A DNA stretch of 64,000 bases from Toxonevra muliebris (GCA_963691655.1 OY829330.1:15782815-15846814); one strand, 5' to 3'. Shown: positions 32,875-44,194, counted from the first letter of the stretch. Numbers and translations are program-made. The notes: generated by a model not told the origin, from the sequence alone.

Positions 32875-33172
32875 ATTCTAAAATCTATATCCTCTTCATT
32901 ACTATCAGCTTCTTCTAGCTATAACACTCTCTTTAGTTTGAATTCAGAAGCATTAGGGTTTTTGTAGTTATCACAAAATGAATTTTCGTGTTTTATTCCA
33001 TTTTTTATTGAAGTAAAGAATAATTGAATTGTGTGACTTACGGTTACGAACTTTGGTTTTAAATAAGTTCATTGCTCATTGTTTCGATAAAAAATCTTGT
33101 TAGTATTATTCAAGAAATGGATTATTTAGCGGAGCAAAAAAACGCGCTGAACGGTAAACCACTTTTTTTCTG
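32875..33172 (+). mobile_element. hAT-like element, family E, right-part fragment
   Basis: This matches about 8917-9225 of the large family E copy: 'CTTCATTACTATCAGCTTCT', 'GACTTACGGTTACGAACTTT', 'AAGTTCATTGCTCATTGTTT'. It stops before the terminal repeat. Confidence 0.65.
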
Positions 33173-33324
33173 TATTATATTCTCACTGTATTCCAGTGGT
33201 ATAGTATTCAGTTGCTTTTTTAAAGACTGACTCAGCGAAACAACCTTCCCCCTGCCCCGTTTAAAAAACTTGGAAAAGTTAGCAACCGTATTGCGCATCC
33301 GCAATGAAGTACATACATGTGTAT

Positions 33325-33845
33325 ATGAATGTACAATAGAGCGGGTCGGTCCCAATACAAAAAAAAAAGTTTGAAAAGTCCACCCCCTATTTGAAAGCTT
33401 ATGTGGAGAGTATCTCGAATTAAAAAAAAAAATTTTTTTTTGGACCACCCTAAAAGCAGCCAAAATGATTTCTTCATCATAACTTTGGTATTTGATGTCC
33501 GATTTTAACCTTGTTGTAAACGTTTTGACAAGTATAACATTTCCTTCTTAAATGTTATTCATCTCCGAAGTCATATTTCAATAGTGAAGTCTGTTACTCA
33601 AAGTTCATCCCCCTAAATGCATTTTTATTTTTCACCAAATTAAAGTCCTTTAAAACCATTAAATTCTAGCCCAAGAAATGTTCAATTAAATTCACAAACA
33701 AAAAAGTTATAGCTACTTCGATTTTTGATGCAGTTCTAATTTACATTATTTCTCATAATATTCAATTGTTCATATATATATGTCAGCAATTTTTAGCGTA
33801 ACTTATTAAAAATAAAAAATATCCTGTTCTTTAAGATAAAATATG
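33325..33845 (-). repeat. Family R3 repeat
   Basis: Inverted match to 10462-10880. It ends at GTAGGTAC where the family F element has been inserted. Confidence 0.65.
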
Positions 33846-33853
33846 GTAGGTAC

Positions 33854-34473
33854 TAGAGAGCTGCACGAGTGAGTACGGCATCGCACGAGTACAGGTATAA
33901 ATATGCATTTGATGAATACCACGATGCCTTCATGTTCTCACATAATCGTTTACGCATTTACGAGTAGTAATCTGCATCGTGGCATCGCATGATTATTAAT
34001 CGGCATTGTCATAGGAAATTTTCGAAATTATACAAACAAACTTTTTTTTCATTTGAATTTATAGTTATTTGAGCAGCCGGTCCAAATAGATTCCATATAA
34101 ATGCTTAACTGAAGAAAATTAACAGCTTTTTCATATGAATGTATTTAAAAATTATTTTATTTGCAAATTTTTGTTTTTAATTGAAGTATTTAATTTTATT
34201 GATTTCAATGTAAATAATAAAATAGGAAATAATAAATTTATTCACAAAAATTTAATCGATTAGAAAAAAAGTACAATACAGAGCACGCGATCATCTGAAT
34301 GCAAAATTGAATTTGGAAAGAAGCACGCAATAAACGATTACTAGTGAGTAATACTATGCGATGCGACGATGCAGCGATGCCTACGATGTTGAATTTACAG
34401 TTACGTATTCGCATTGTTTCGCATCGTACTCGGCGATTATTAATTGATTACATTTTACTCGTACAGGTCTTTA
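33854..34473 (+). mobile_element. hAT-like element, family F, complete copy with perfect 8-bp TSD
   Basis: The left end TAGAGAGCTGCACGAGT and the inverted right end TAAAGACCTGTACGAGT match at 14 of 17 positions. GTAGGTAC flanks both sides (33846-33853 and 34474-34481). TAG-type ends and 8-bp duplications are typical of Ac-like hAT elements. The 620-bp interior is non-coding. At 33985-33995 it carries the uninterrupted site of the family E insertion seen in the other copy. Confidence 0.85.
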
Positions 34474-34784
34474 GTAGGTACATGCTTTTCAAACATTTTC
34501 TATCTTTTGCGAGCATTACCTATCTGTTGAAAACTTATCAAATTAAATAAAGACATTAAATAAGTGAAAGTTCTGAGTGCGTGTTAAAAAAAACACTTGA
34601 CATTTCACTTATTGCTTATAATTTTCACAGAATTTAAATGACATTCGCAAAACACCGAGCGTTTTGTTCGTGTTGTGAGCGAATCTGCACTTGCAGTCAT
34701 AGGTGAGAAGTGCATGGGTCATATATTTGCCAAATTGGAAAGCCGTGAGCATTACGGCCATCTTGAATCACGCCAAGATTTAGC

Positions 34785-35260
34785 TCAATAGCTTATTATA
34801 TTTCGCTTTATTTTGTTTAATATGTCCTTGAAAATAATTTCGAAATGATATATCGACACCTTTAATTTGTGGACGATATCTGTTATTTCCTGCTCATCCT
34901 CAATTGAGCCAGGAACATAACCTTTGGAAAGAACATTATATTCAGGCTCAATTCCATATTCAGTTACAACATTATTAATTTTTTGCATAAAATTATCTAG
35001 CGACAACAATCTGAGTATGTATTGGCAATGTATGGCATTGACGGGTTTTTTACGTTAAATTCTAAGCCGCACTTGCATTGGCAAATTAGAAATAGCTTTT
35101 TCCAATTTTCTTCGTCGTATTTAGAACGATGCTTTAATATATTTACATATCTTCGAAGTGTAGTTATTATAACTGTTGGAATGCTTGCTAGATGTTCCAA
35201 CTTTCAAACATTTTTTATAACTATTGGTGTATAATCATTACGTTTACGATTTTTTGGAAC
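34785..35260 (-). pseudogene. Unidentified protein remnant in two frames
   Basis: The minus strand reads LASIPTVIITTLRRYVNILK and SKYDEENWKKLFLICQCKCG in one frame (34997-35200), then changes frame at about 35000 to SLDNFMQKINNVVTEYGIEP, which continues to an IISY-stop at 34785. The residue pattern looks protein-like and the two frames join without a gap, so this is probably a decayed transposon or host gene fragment. I do not recognise a family. Confidence 0.35.
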
Positions 35261-35339
35261 ACTTATGAATTTCGTTGATCATCTGACGCTTTTAATTCTA
35301 AATATTTGTCTTTTAGTTTGAGCTACAACAGAATAATCG

Positions 35340-35500
35340 AATTTAATTAAAATTAGAATTGCATCAAATATTTAAGTAGCTATAACTTTTTTGTTTGTGG
35401 ATTTAATTGAACACTTCTTGGGCAAGAATTTAAGGGTTTTTAAGGGCTTTAATTTGGTGAAAAATAGAAATGCATTTAGGGTGCTAGAACTAGTTATTGA
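35340..35500 (+). repeat. Family R3 repeat fragment
   Basis: This shares 'AAATTAGAATTGCATCA', 'TTAATTGAACACTT' and 'AAGGGCTTTAATTTGGTGAA' with 10555-10700. Confidence 0.65.
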
Positions 35501-36399
35501 AGGACTAGTGAAATCACTAGACCTCAGGTAATGCATAAGGTAACCAATCGACACCTCCTATGACAACGCCATGTTAAATTCGCCAGTTGTAGCAAAGCAA
35601 AGTAGATAGATATGGAACCAGTCACTGTCCCTTAAGAACTATTGAATTCACTAGTTCGGAACTAGAACTTTTCACTGCAGGGATACTTTTGCCAAAACAA
35701 CAACAATAATGTGTATGTGTACACACAACAAGAGTAACACCGCTCGTTTTTTAATCTATGCCCCACATCCAACACCTTCATGCACGCGACGTCGGCAGAG
35801 GGCAACTGAAGTGCACATCCCTAATCTAGATGAACATAAGGGACGAAAACCAATTTTTAAATCTGATAATATCTAAAGGCCCGGCATTGGTCATGAAAGT
35901 TCCTGAATTTTGATCATAATTTTCGATTTTTCTCAACTTTACAGCCAAAATGTGTTTCAAAGCTCATAGCTCTGCTATTGGTATATATAAAAGAAACACA
36001 CATAATGCAAGAATACCTTTTAAAATCGGATAATATGTATTAGTAGGGTCAAGATTATAAGTTTTGACCTACATAAATGTGGTTTTTATATTTTTTAAAG
36101 TGATTAAAGTTAAATTTTAAAGAGATAGCGTATATTAACAAAATTATAAAATTCAAGTAATTTACAATAGTTTAGTTTAGCGATTAGAAAAAAGTTCATA
36201 TATAGTTAACTCGGTAATATACGATGCGTCCGCGTCCACGGTGCAATACGAACTCCATATTTATATATGACATCTAGACATAATAGAAAAAGATGAGAAC
36301 AGTTTGTAGAGAACAGATCACGAGAGAGAAAGATTATTGGGCGGAGTTAACGCAATCTCTCCAATGCACATTCGGCCTTCCTGAATCATTCATCTGCAG
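35501..36399. other. Flank of the Gypsy element, no recognised content
   Basis: No frame or repeat family is recognised with confidence. The part nearest 36400 probably contains the downstream end of the Gypsy element, but I could not find a second copy of it upstream and so cannot define an LTR. Confidence 0.35.
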
Positions 36400-36522
36400 C
36401 AGATGATTATCACTCTCATGGAATTTACCTGGCTCACCGTCTTCTATGATTTCTACTTCCAGATCGGATGGCTTCATTCATATCAGTGGTAGTGCTGATT
36501 ACAGTTAGACCTTCTGAATCTC

Positions 36523-37580
36523 CTACCTTTTCTTGGGTTTAATTTTAAGACCTACTCCAAATTGCGTGCGCTCTATTGCCACCAGATCGTTTATATTATA
36601 CTTTCTTGCTAGCTTTCTCTTGCGGTTGAACTGTCGCCGATTTTCTTCTTGTATTTTTTCTATAGACTTTTTAGCGTTTTCGCGTAGCTCGTTGGGGTCA
36701 TCCATATAACTTTCAATCCATTCCTCTTCTATTACTTGCACAATTTTTCGTTCAATATCGCTCATCATTTTGATTCCAACTAGCAGCTGGAAAGGTGTTG
36801 ACTGAATTGCCCGATGCCATGTATTATTTAAAACTCTTTGAAGTATTGGAACTTGTTGATACCATTTGTCTGGCTTTTCCAACGGCAGCTTTGTTAATGC
36901 GGATATTACAGTAGAATGCAACCGTTCAACTTGTCCATTGGCCCTCGGTACACTAGCGGGGATATGAAAAACATTAATGTCATGGTTTTGCAATATTCTC
37001 GAAATGCGTTAGAAATGAAAGCATCTCCTCGATCCGCAACCACCCTTCCTGGATTACCAAATGTGTCATCTACTATCGCAAATTTCTTCACAACTTTATC
37101 GGCATTTAACGTCTTAGTCGGAAACAACTAACAAAATTTCGTGGTCGTTACAAATAGTAACCGAGCTGGAGAATGTGTGCAAGCCATGGAATAAGTCTTG
37201 CAAGTGAATCGTACATAACTGGCAAAGCCGCGTTTCTGTCAGTATCTTATGAAGATTCCCTAGCCCTAGCACGTCAATGCTAAAAAAAACCTTTGTTTGT
37301 AGAGCTTAGCGGCCCTAGATGATCGATATGAAATGCATCTCATGGTCTTCCACCTTTTGGTATGGGATTCAAAAAAGATACAGACTTTCCTCTTTTTCTT
37401 TCAGCCAAAATGCACCTTACACAAGATGCGAGGCATGAATCGATTCTCTTGATCAAGTCTGAAATGTAGTACTCTCTTTCGATTTTCTCTTTTGTTTTCT
37501 GGTAATGAAAATGCCAGTTTTCGTTTGTTGACCTCATAATCGTGTTATTCATTTGTTCAAGTACTACATACAACTATGTG
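36523..37580 (-). pseudogene. Gypsy integrase, disabled
   Basis: The zinc-binding domain is at 37340-37573 (HFHYQKTKEKI, then CLASCVRCILAERK). The first catalytic Asp occurs in FHIDHLGPLSSTNKG near 37310. After a damaged stretch (about 37130-37290) the core resumes as GRVVADRGDAFISNAF (37000-37060, second Asp), then VPRANGQVERLHSTV (about 36940, catalytic Glu). The C-terminus ends ...VGLKIKPKKR at 36523. At least three frame breaks are present. Confidence 0.8.
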
Positions 37581-37739
37581 GCACCTACCTCTTTACAAAG
37601 AATATTGTTATGGACGACGTAATCTTTATATGGCCCACACTCCAAAACCGTCACTATAGCGCAAATTGTTCCATTCCTGGAATTCCTCGAGCAGTAAAGT
37701 CCATCTTGCGACCCTAGTTACGAAATTTTTTTTTTCAAC

Positions 37740-38000
37740 GCCAGTGTAAATGCTTTACAATTAGTAACAACAGTAAAAAATTGACCTGGAAGATATATTC
37801 TAGATTTTTTGACAGCATGAACGATTGCGAGCACTTCTAGCTCGTAACTAGAATATCGTGACTCCGCTTCGGTAGTTTTTTTGCTCATGAAATATACTGG
37901 GTGTAGCTTTTGGTCTTCATCATTTTTCTGCAGCGAAATCGCAGCATAACCATATTTGCTGGCATCAGTATGCAGCTCAGTATATTGACTGTAATTAAAA
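37740..38000 (-). pseudogene. Gypsy RNase H, disabled
   Basis: The minus strand reads ELHTDASKYGYAAISLQ, then HPVYFMSKK, then ESRYSSYELEVLAIVHAV. The TDAS, E and YELEVLAIV motifs are those of Ty3/Gypsy RNase H. A short frame break separates it from the RT. Confidence 0.8.
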
Positions 38001-38703
38001 ATTCACCGATGGACACGTCAGCTTCACTTTCAACTGCCTGCAAGCCTGTGCTCCGAACGAAAACTTCACATCTTTTTTAAGTAGATCACTCAACGGCTTT
38101 GCAATGAAGGCGTGCTCTGGTATAAATTTGCGGAAATATCCGGTGAGACCCAACAAATTTTGCACCTGCCTTGCTGTTATTGGCTGTGGAAAATTGATGA
38201 CCGCTTTAACCTTAGTGGGTAACGGGGAAACTGTCCCTGCTTTTATCATGTGACCTAAATACTCCACCTCTGGCTGCAAGAATTGACATTTTTTCCATTT
38301 AATGCGCATACCTTTTTTTTTGAGCACTGTAATACCGTTATCAATCTTTGTAGCCCTTCTTCTTCTGATTTCGATGGATTAATCAGATCATCAATATGCA
38401 CGATGACAATACCTTTGCTTATTAGGTCCTTAAATACGTGATTAATATACCGTTGGAAAACGCTGGGTGAATTACACAACCCAAAAGGTACTCACAGGAA
38501 TTCAAATCGTCCTCTTTTGCGTCATGAAAAATGTAAATTTTCTGTTCGTATGGCGAAAACCTTCTTGGCCGCTGAAAAACTGGTACATAATTTAATGCTA
38601 TTATTTTCATCCGAATTAGTGAGCTGGTTGGAGATGTTGGTGAGTACTTCCTTACCATATTCTCAGCCTTACTTGCAGTGACTTTAACACACCTATCGTG
38701 CAA
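37995..38703 (-). pseudogene. Gypsy reverse transcriptase, disabled
   Basis: The pieces in order are VFQRPRRFSPYEQK (38422-38703), CNSPSVFQRYINHVFKDLIS with the catalytic-loop equivalent VHIDDLINPS (38255-38479), and KCQFLQPEVEYLGHMI plus LLGLTGYFRKFIPEHA (37995-38327). The loop is IDDL instead of the common YVDD. Frame changes separate all three. Confidence 0.8.
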
Positions 38704-39005
38704 ACCGGTAAATCTAAATTTTTACCTACGTTAGAATCGAGCTTAATATTGGCCAAAAAACAGGACGCTACAACTCTTACTTCTTCACGTTCTTCTTCCA
38801 CGTTAAGGGAATTAACTTTTTTAAAAAAATGGTGATCGTTTTTCTAAAACGTTTGATTTTTGAACGTCTGAGCTTTCGCTTTTTGCAGCAAGAAAAAAAG
38901 TTTTGCTTGAAATTAAAAATCCTTCATTCACTCAGAGGCTATTGTTGTTATAAATAAGCCTGCCAAAATTCAGACTGATCGGGTTAACGGTTCTTGAGAA
39001 ACTGC

Positions 39006-39540
39006 TCACCGCAACGGCTTTTTTTTTTTAAAAATAGTTTCGAGATAATCGCGTTTAAAGTTTCGGCAATATGTCGGAGGTAGCGTGCTGTTGGCAGCTG
39101 TAATTTTGGTTCTAGTGCTTAGATTTCTATAAAATTTGGGGAATATTTTCTCAAGAGAATATACTTTGAGAAAATGTAATAAAATATTTTCGTTTTTTTC
39201 GGCCATCACAAGTGTATATAACCCCTTAAATTTTTTAACCACGACCAGTTTGCCACCATCTATCTTAATTATAGCTTGGCGCACGAGGTTTATACACAAA
39301 ACCATTGTAGGTTTCATGCATGCACTGTCTACTATATGTGTCTTAATGTCATCGTATACATCGCCATTTATTTCCATTCTCAGTGTACAAGACCCTTTTG
39401 TTCGAATACTCGCCTCCAAACCGGCAACAGACAATGAAACATGATTCGAAAAAGATATAGGGTTTATTGTTTTACAAACGATTCTTTCACAACGTATATA
39501 TCGCTTCCAGTATCTAGCAAACTTTCCACGATGACTCAAT
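39006..39540 (-). pseudogene. Gypsy aspartic protease region, disabled
   Basis: The motif VESLLDTGSDIYVV (about 39490-39530) is the retropepsin active site with its flanking strand. A stop follows, and the chain resumes in another frame as SNHVSLSVAGLEASIRTKGS, then DVYDDIKTHIVDSACMKPTM, which fits the rest of a retropepsin fold. Confidence 0.7.
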
Positions 39541-39599
39541 TAATCGTAACAGGCAAACACATGTTATTAAGTGAAATAATGTTAACCGATATCTTTTTA

Positions 39600-39730
39600 T
39601 TTGTACAGTCTTGCCGCTTGTGACCGTACTCATTACAACCGTAACATTGTTTTTGTGGGCATGTGCTCATTTGTGCTCTGCAGAACCACAGTTATAACAG
39701 TATCTTCCTTTCTCTTTCTTTTGATCAAGC
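39600..39730 (-). pseudogene. Gypsy gag nucleocapsid, two CCHC knuckles
   Basis: CYNCGSAEHK begins the first knuckle and is followed by a stop or frameshift, then CYGCNEYGHKRQDC forms a complete C-x2-C-x4-H-x4-C knuckle. It lies directly upstream of the protease, as expected. The remainder of gag further upstream is not recognisable. Confidence 0.75.
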
Positions 39731-40099
39731 TTTCATCTATCAGTTTCACGTGCACCAACGAATGCGCATTTATTACTGTCGCTTTTTATTTTCTCGTAAA
39801 CTCTTACTTTTTTTTTTTAATCGCTGATGTTGATCGATTTCTTCGGATCGTGATATTTATAGTTACATTTCCAATAGTCCAAAAAGAAATGACCAATTCA
39901 AAAAAATTTCGCAACTGTTGGAATACAAGACAAAAATGCCACATCCGCCGCAAACCAGATGGTTTTTAATATCCAGATGCCAAATCAATTCTTGAAAACT
40001 TATATAACATCTTTGTTTTTTATTCTTCAAATTATAAATAACGTTAATAAAATATTTCAAAGTGAAAAATTACAAATTCAGAATATGTATGCGAATATG

Positions 40100-40775
40100 A
40101 AAAGGCTCTTTATGACGATTTTGGATAATTTTATAACACAAGAGCATTTAACTCTTAATACTAATAACATTAATTTCAGAGACAAAACAATAGCGGTATT
40201 CACAATGAGGCGTATTTTGCAGTAAACTTATGCAAAATATACATCCTTATAAACCATATTGTGAACGCCTGTTGTTGTGAGTTTCTGAAATTACAGAGCA
40301 GCCAGAATCTTTGTCCATGTTTTATTCAGTTGTTTCTGTGATCAGCTGATCAAAATATGCACATGCAATGAATTTTCAGTGCTGCCATATCAAAAAATAA
40401 AGATTTGACTATTAAAAATGTTCAAAATCTATCGGAAATAAAATTATATTGCAACTTTACATTTTTGTCTCAGCTGATTGGCAAATACACAAATACAATA
40501 CAGAATTACAATAGGGGGTTTCCGTTGTATTTTTGATATTTGTAGTATTTGAAAATCGTATGTATTTTGTTTTTGTAAACTTATCAAATTTACTACAAAT
40601 ATCAAATTTATCAAAAACACGCAATACAAGATCATTTACTACAGATCGTGAATACCCATAATACTTTTGGAAAGTAAAGAAACTTACCTTGGTATTAACG
40701 CTATTGAAAAATTAATGTGTTAGGAAATATCTGAGTCTGTTTCCAGAATTTGAAAATAATTGCACTTTTTTATTT
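40100..40775 (+). mobile_element. hAT-like element, family D, fragment with a nested MITE
   Basis: Segments at 40115-40193 and 40665-40770 match family D (GACGATTTTGGATAATTT, 'AATTTCAGAGACAAAACAAT', then 'GGAAAGTAAAGAAACTTACC', 'CAGAATTTGAAAATAATTGC'). They bracket an insertion at 40195-40656. Comparison with 59530-59810 shows continuity across the insertion. Confidence 0.65.
40195..40656. mobile_element. MITE with GGTATTCAC ends
   Basis: GGTATTCACAATGAGG on the left is inverted as CAGATCGTGAATACC on the right. The segment interrupts a family D copy, so its limits are supported by the comparison. A minus-strand frame inside (40444-40635) has no recognised product. Confidence 0.6.
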
Positions 40776-40776
40776 T

Positions 40777-41272
40777 AGCCCAATTCACGATTTATTGCAA
40801 ATGGTCTTGCATTATTGCAAATGCAAATTTTTGTTCCATATCGTATGTATTTGTTGTTGTGATAACAGAAATATTTTGCATTTGCACCAAATCGTGAATA
40901 GGGCTGATATGTTGTAGTTGAATCATTTTTCTTTTACTCAATGCATCGGTCACGATATGCTCGCGACTTCTCTGCTTGTATGGTATAGTCGATCTCCACA
41001 CGTTTAACACCAACAAATAATTCTGCCACGAATAAATGTACACACACATTTTGTTTTCGTATGTACCTATATGAGTGAGTAAATTGATCGAAACATAAAC
41101 AAACTCTCTTCTTCTCTTCTCTTTGTTGGTTAGAGTAGCACAGTCATGCCGCGCAGTAGTGTGAGCGAGAGAGGAACTGGACGTTACAGTTATCTTACAT
41201 CTTACGATACAGTTATTCTTACATTTGAAATTTTGCCCATACCGTGAGCTAAAATGTTTACACATCAAAAAA
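40777..41272 (+). repeat. Family H repeat, second near-identical copy
   Basis: The sequence appears identical to 31668-32163 except for a few differences in the first 50 bp. It starts abruptly at TAGCCCAATTCACG and ends at the same ACACATCAAAA. The frame at 40792-41268 on the minus strand is shared with the other copy but has no domain. Confidence 0.8.
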
Positions 41273-42011
41273 ATTGAGCTGTTAAAACAATAATCAAATC
41301 CAACTGCTTTTGTTTTGTTTTTCTTTTACATATTCTTGACGCTAGAGGTTGACGATCTTATTGTGTTTATTCTCTCAGAAGAAGTAAGCGGTTAGAGGCC
41401 GGCTGCTTTGGTTGTGTTTATAGCATTAAGCATTTTGGGGGAAACTATTTTCTTGGGGCAAAACATTTCACAATTTCTATGATCTATTTCCAAGGTAAAG
41501 GATTAACAATAGGAAACAATAATTCAGTTTTCGGTTTTCAGATTGGTTTAAAATTGGGTCATAAAAATATCGCGCATTTTAATCTTTTGAAAATTTGTTC
41601 AAATGGCATTTGATGGTTATTGATTCAGAACCGTTTTTTATCGGCCAAAATTCTGTATCTTTTGAACTACCAAAGATTTTTTAGTAAACTTTTTTTTTTG
41701 TTGAATATAAAATTCTTCAATCTTTATTTTATTATGCAAATTTAAATCAGTCAAACTTGGAAATTTTATTTTTTGAACATTTTAAGAATAAATCAAGGTC
41801 GTTGCTTCTCAACCTGTATTTAAATTTTCTCCTTCTCATCTGGGATTTCTTTTATAAAGGTCCGAAACCTATAATTCCAGTGTATGCTGCTGGACCCATA
41901 TAAAAATTATATTTTTTAACTCCTACACGTTTCATGCCTGAGAAAAATGTGTTTATCATGGAAAACAAATACAATTTGAGTTCTATCACACAAAAATCTC
42001 TATTATTATAA
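41273..42011. other. Stretch without recognised content
   Basis: I see no coding frame, no inverted repeat and no match to named families. Confidence 0.4.
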
Positions 42012-42360
42012 CAGTCCGAACACACGAGAGTGCATTTCAGGCAAATTTAACTGTAGTTGAAATGCGTCTGAAATGCAGAATTTCGCAACACAGAAACTGT
42101 AAAAAAATAGGCAAAATTCAAGATCTATTACATAATAAAAATAAAAAATGGAGTCGGAGAGGAACTCATTGCCATTCCTCCAATTATCCATAATTGTTAT
42201 ATAAATTCTTTACATTTTTATTTACACAAAATACACACAAAAATTCTTCTTCTTCTCCAAACTTATAATCTGTCAAAAAACAAATTTGATATTGCTTTTT
42301 TGTCGTGTGTTCACCTAAATTTGGAATTTAAACGAAATGCACTCTCGTGTGGCCGCACTA
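42012..42360. mobile_element. hAT-like MITE (CAGTCCGAACACACGAGAG ends)
   Basis: Left CAGTCCGAACACACGAGAGT and inverted right TAGTGCGGCCACACGAGAGT share CACACGAGAGTGCATTTC. The flanking 8-mers TATTATAA and TAATATGG are only weakly alike. The 349-bp interior is non-coding. It lies about 200 bp left of the Tc1 element. Confidence 0.6.
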
Positions 42361-42563
42361 TAATATGGAATACGAAAATTGTAAATACATTTTTAAACAT
42401 TTTGAATTTGAGCAGCGTTTATGCGTTTTTGAGTCTACAGATGGCATCTGACAACATTAAAACAATGCAAATAATTTATCCTTGACCGAGGCTACCTTAC
42501 AAAAGCTCTTCAGTTCCAAAATGGATAATTATGTAAAAAGGGCATTTCATAAACCTCGTATTA

Positions 42564-44194
42564 CCTCATACAAATATTTATATGTACCAAATTATTTTTG
42601 CGTGTTCTGCTTTCAACTTTAATCTAATATTGTTTTTGTAAATACAGTTTTTTTGTAGCCTATTAGTTGTTGTTTCACCGAAGTTTTCATCTTTTTTTGA
42701 TTTTATTTGTTGTTCCGTTATTTTATAACACGTGTGCTTCTTCAACTTCTTATAGTAAATAATTATATGTGTTTTTCACTTTTAATTGTTTTCTACTGTT
42801 GGTGGAGCATTGTTACGTTGCAGACTTTTATAAAAACAGTTGCAAATTAATTTGGAGGTGTGTATTTACAATAAAATTTACATTTACGCTTTCATTCACA
42901 TATATTTTTAAATAAAGCAGTGAAAAATGCCTCGTGGAACGTGTCTAACCCAGAAAGAACAAGGAATTATATTGGGTATGCGTGAAAGTGGCAGAAAAAT
43001 AAGGGAGATTGCAGAGGAACTGAATCGTCACAAAAACACAATCATAAATTTTTTGAAAAATCCAAGTACATATGGAACAATTAAACGAAGTGGCAGAAAA
43101 TCCATCATCGACGCGCGTTGCAAACGTCGAATTCAACATCTTGCAGTCAACAAATCAATGAGTAGTGGCCAAATCAAAGCTTGTATGGGTCTTAACATAA
43201 CAAGAAGTCGAATAGTCCAAATAATTAAAGAGCCTGACAACATAAAATACACTTCCACAATATTTATACCAAAACTTTTACCACGACACATAACGGCGCG
43301 CTTGGCTTTTGCGACTAAGTACCAATTTTGGGAAGAAGAATGGCAAAATATCATCTTCAGCGATGAAAAGAAATTCAATTTAGACGGCCCGGACTGCAGC
43401 AAAAGGTATTGGCGAAATTTGAAAGAAGAAAGACGCACAAGCTACAGACGTGTCCATGGCGGTGGGTCAGTAATGGTATGGGCTGCATTTAGCTATAAGG
43501 GAAAGACACCAATATGCTTCATATCAACTAAGATGAACTCCCAAATGTATGTGGAGCTACTGGACGCCGAGCTCGTGATGTTTGCCGAGCAGCATTATCC
43601 TGGTGACTGGACCTTTCAACAGGATAATGCCCCAATACACTGCGCCAGATTAACAAAAGAGTTTTTTGCCGACAGGAATATTGCCATTTTGGACTGGCCG
43701 GCTATCAGCCCAGACTTAAATCCCATAGAGGACTTATGGGGTATACTCTCTGCGAAGGTTTTTAAAAATGGGCAGCAATATGAAACACCCAAACAGCTTA
43801 AATTGGCTATACAACGTGAATGGGCAAATATAGGCTTGTCTACCTTACAATCTTTGGTAAATTCAATGCCATTTCGTATAAGCCAACTTAAAATGAAAAA
43901 CGGAAAGCATATTAATTTTTAACTCAACAACTTAAAAGAATAAAAGAACGAAAATCTTCGAAAAAAAACAATACATAACATAAATTGCCATGTAGGCACA
44001 TATATTTATTTACTATGAAGGAAGTGTTTGCTTTAATTTTCTTGTTATATCTAAACGCAATGAAAAGCTTTTTTGTTATATTTTTGTAAAGATTAAAGTC
44101 AACAATAAAGTTGCATACCAGCAATTTCTATAACTCTTTTTATCATTGAAAAAATGTAATATATGATGAGGTACATATAAATATTTGTATGAGG
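42564..44194 (+). mobile_element. Complete Tc1-family transposon
   Basis: Perfect 25-bp terminal inverted repeats (42564-42588 and 44170-44194) begin CCTCATACAAATATTTATAT and are flanked by TA on both sides (42562-42563 and 44195-44196). The total length of 1,631 bp and a single uninterrupted transposase frame (42927-43922) are those of an autonomous Tc1 element. Identity of both repeats and the open frame point to a young insertion. No other copy is present in the window. Confidence 0.92.
42927..43922 (+). CDS. Tc1-family DD34E transposase, full length
   Basis: The 331-residue protein is intact. Residues about 7-48 (LTQKEQGIILGMRESG..., REIAEELNRHKNTIINFL) form the first helix-turn-helix and about 60-105 the second; RSGRKS near 55-59 is the GRPR-like linker. 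The catalytic triad is visible: D146 in IIFSDEKKFNLDGPD, D233 in FQQDNAPIHC and E268 in SPDLNPIEDLWG, with 34 residues between the second and third (DD34E, Tc1 group, not mariner DD34D). GGGSVMVWAAFSYKG (178-192) is the glycine-rich box. The ATG follows CAGTGAAAA. The length equals that of active Tc1 transposases (about 340). It would cut and paste the element between its 25-bp ends at TA sites in the nucleus. Confidence 0.93.
   Translation: MPRGTCLTQKEQGIILGMRESGRKIREIAEELNRHKNTIINFLKNPSTYGTIKRSGRKSIIDARCKRRIQHLAVNKSMSSGQIKACMGLNITRSRIVQIIKEPDNIKYTSTIFIPKLLPRHITARLAFATKYQFWEEEWQNIIFSDEKKFNLDGPDCSKRYWRNLKEERRTSYRRVHGGGSVMVWAAFSYKGKTPICFISTKMNSQMYVELLDAELVMFAEQHYPGDWTFQQDNAPIHCARLTKEFFADRNIAILDWPAISPDLNPIEDLWGILSAKVFKNGQQYETPKQLKLAIQREWANIGLSTLQSLVNSMPFRISQLKMKNGKHINF

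Larger units (their letters stand above)
36400..39730 (-). mobile_element. Decayed Ty3/Gypsy retrotransposon, gag-to-integrase order
   Basis: On the minus strand the parts follow the canonical Ty3/Gypsy order: two CCHC knuckles, retropepsin, reverse transcriptase, RNase H, integrase. Numerous frameshifts and stops make it inactive. Two gag knuckles and the absence of any envelope-like frame downstream of integrase argue for an ordinary intracellular LTR element, perhaps near the mag clade (inference). LTRs were not identified. The sub-regions are listed separately. Confidence 0.85.

Noticed and set aside
36916..37131. Plus-strand frame over the Gypsy integrase
   Set aside because: Antisense to recognisable integrase motifs.
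36400..39730. Endogenous retrovirus with envelope gene
   Set aside because: No envelope-like frame follows integrase; the element looks like an ordinary Ty3/Gypsy retrotransposon.
42945..43438. Minus-strand frames within the Tc1 element
   Set aside because: Shadows of the intact plus-strand transposase.
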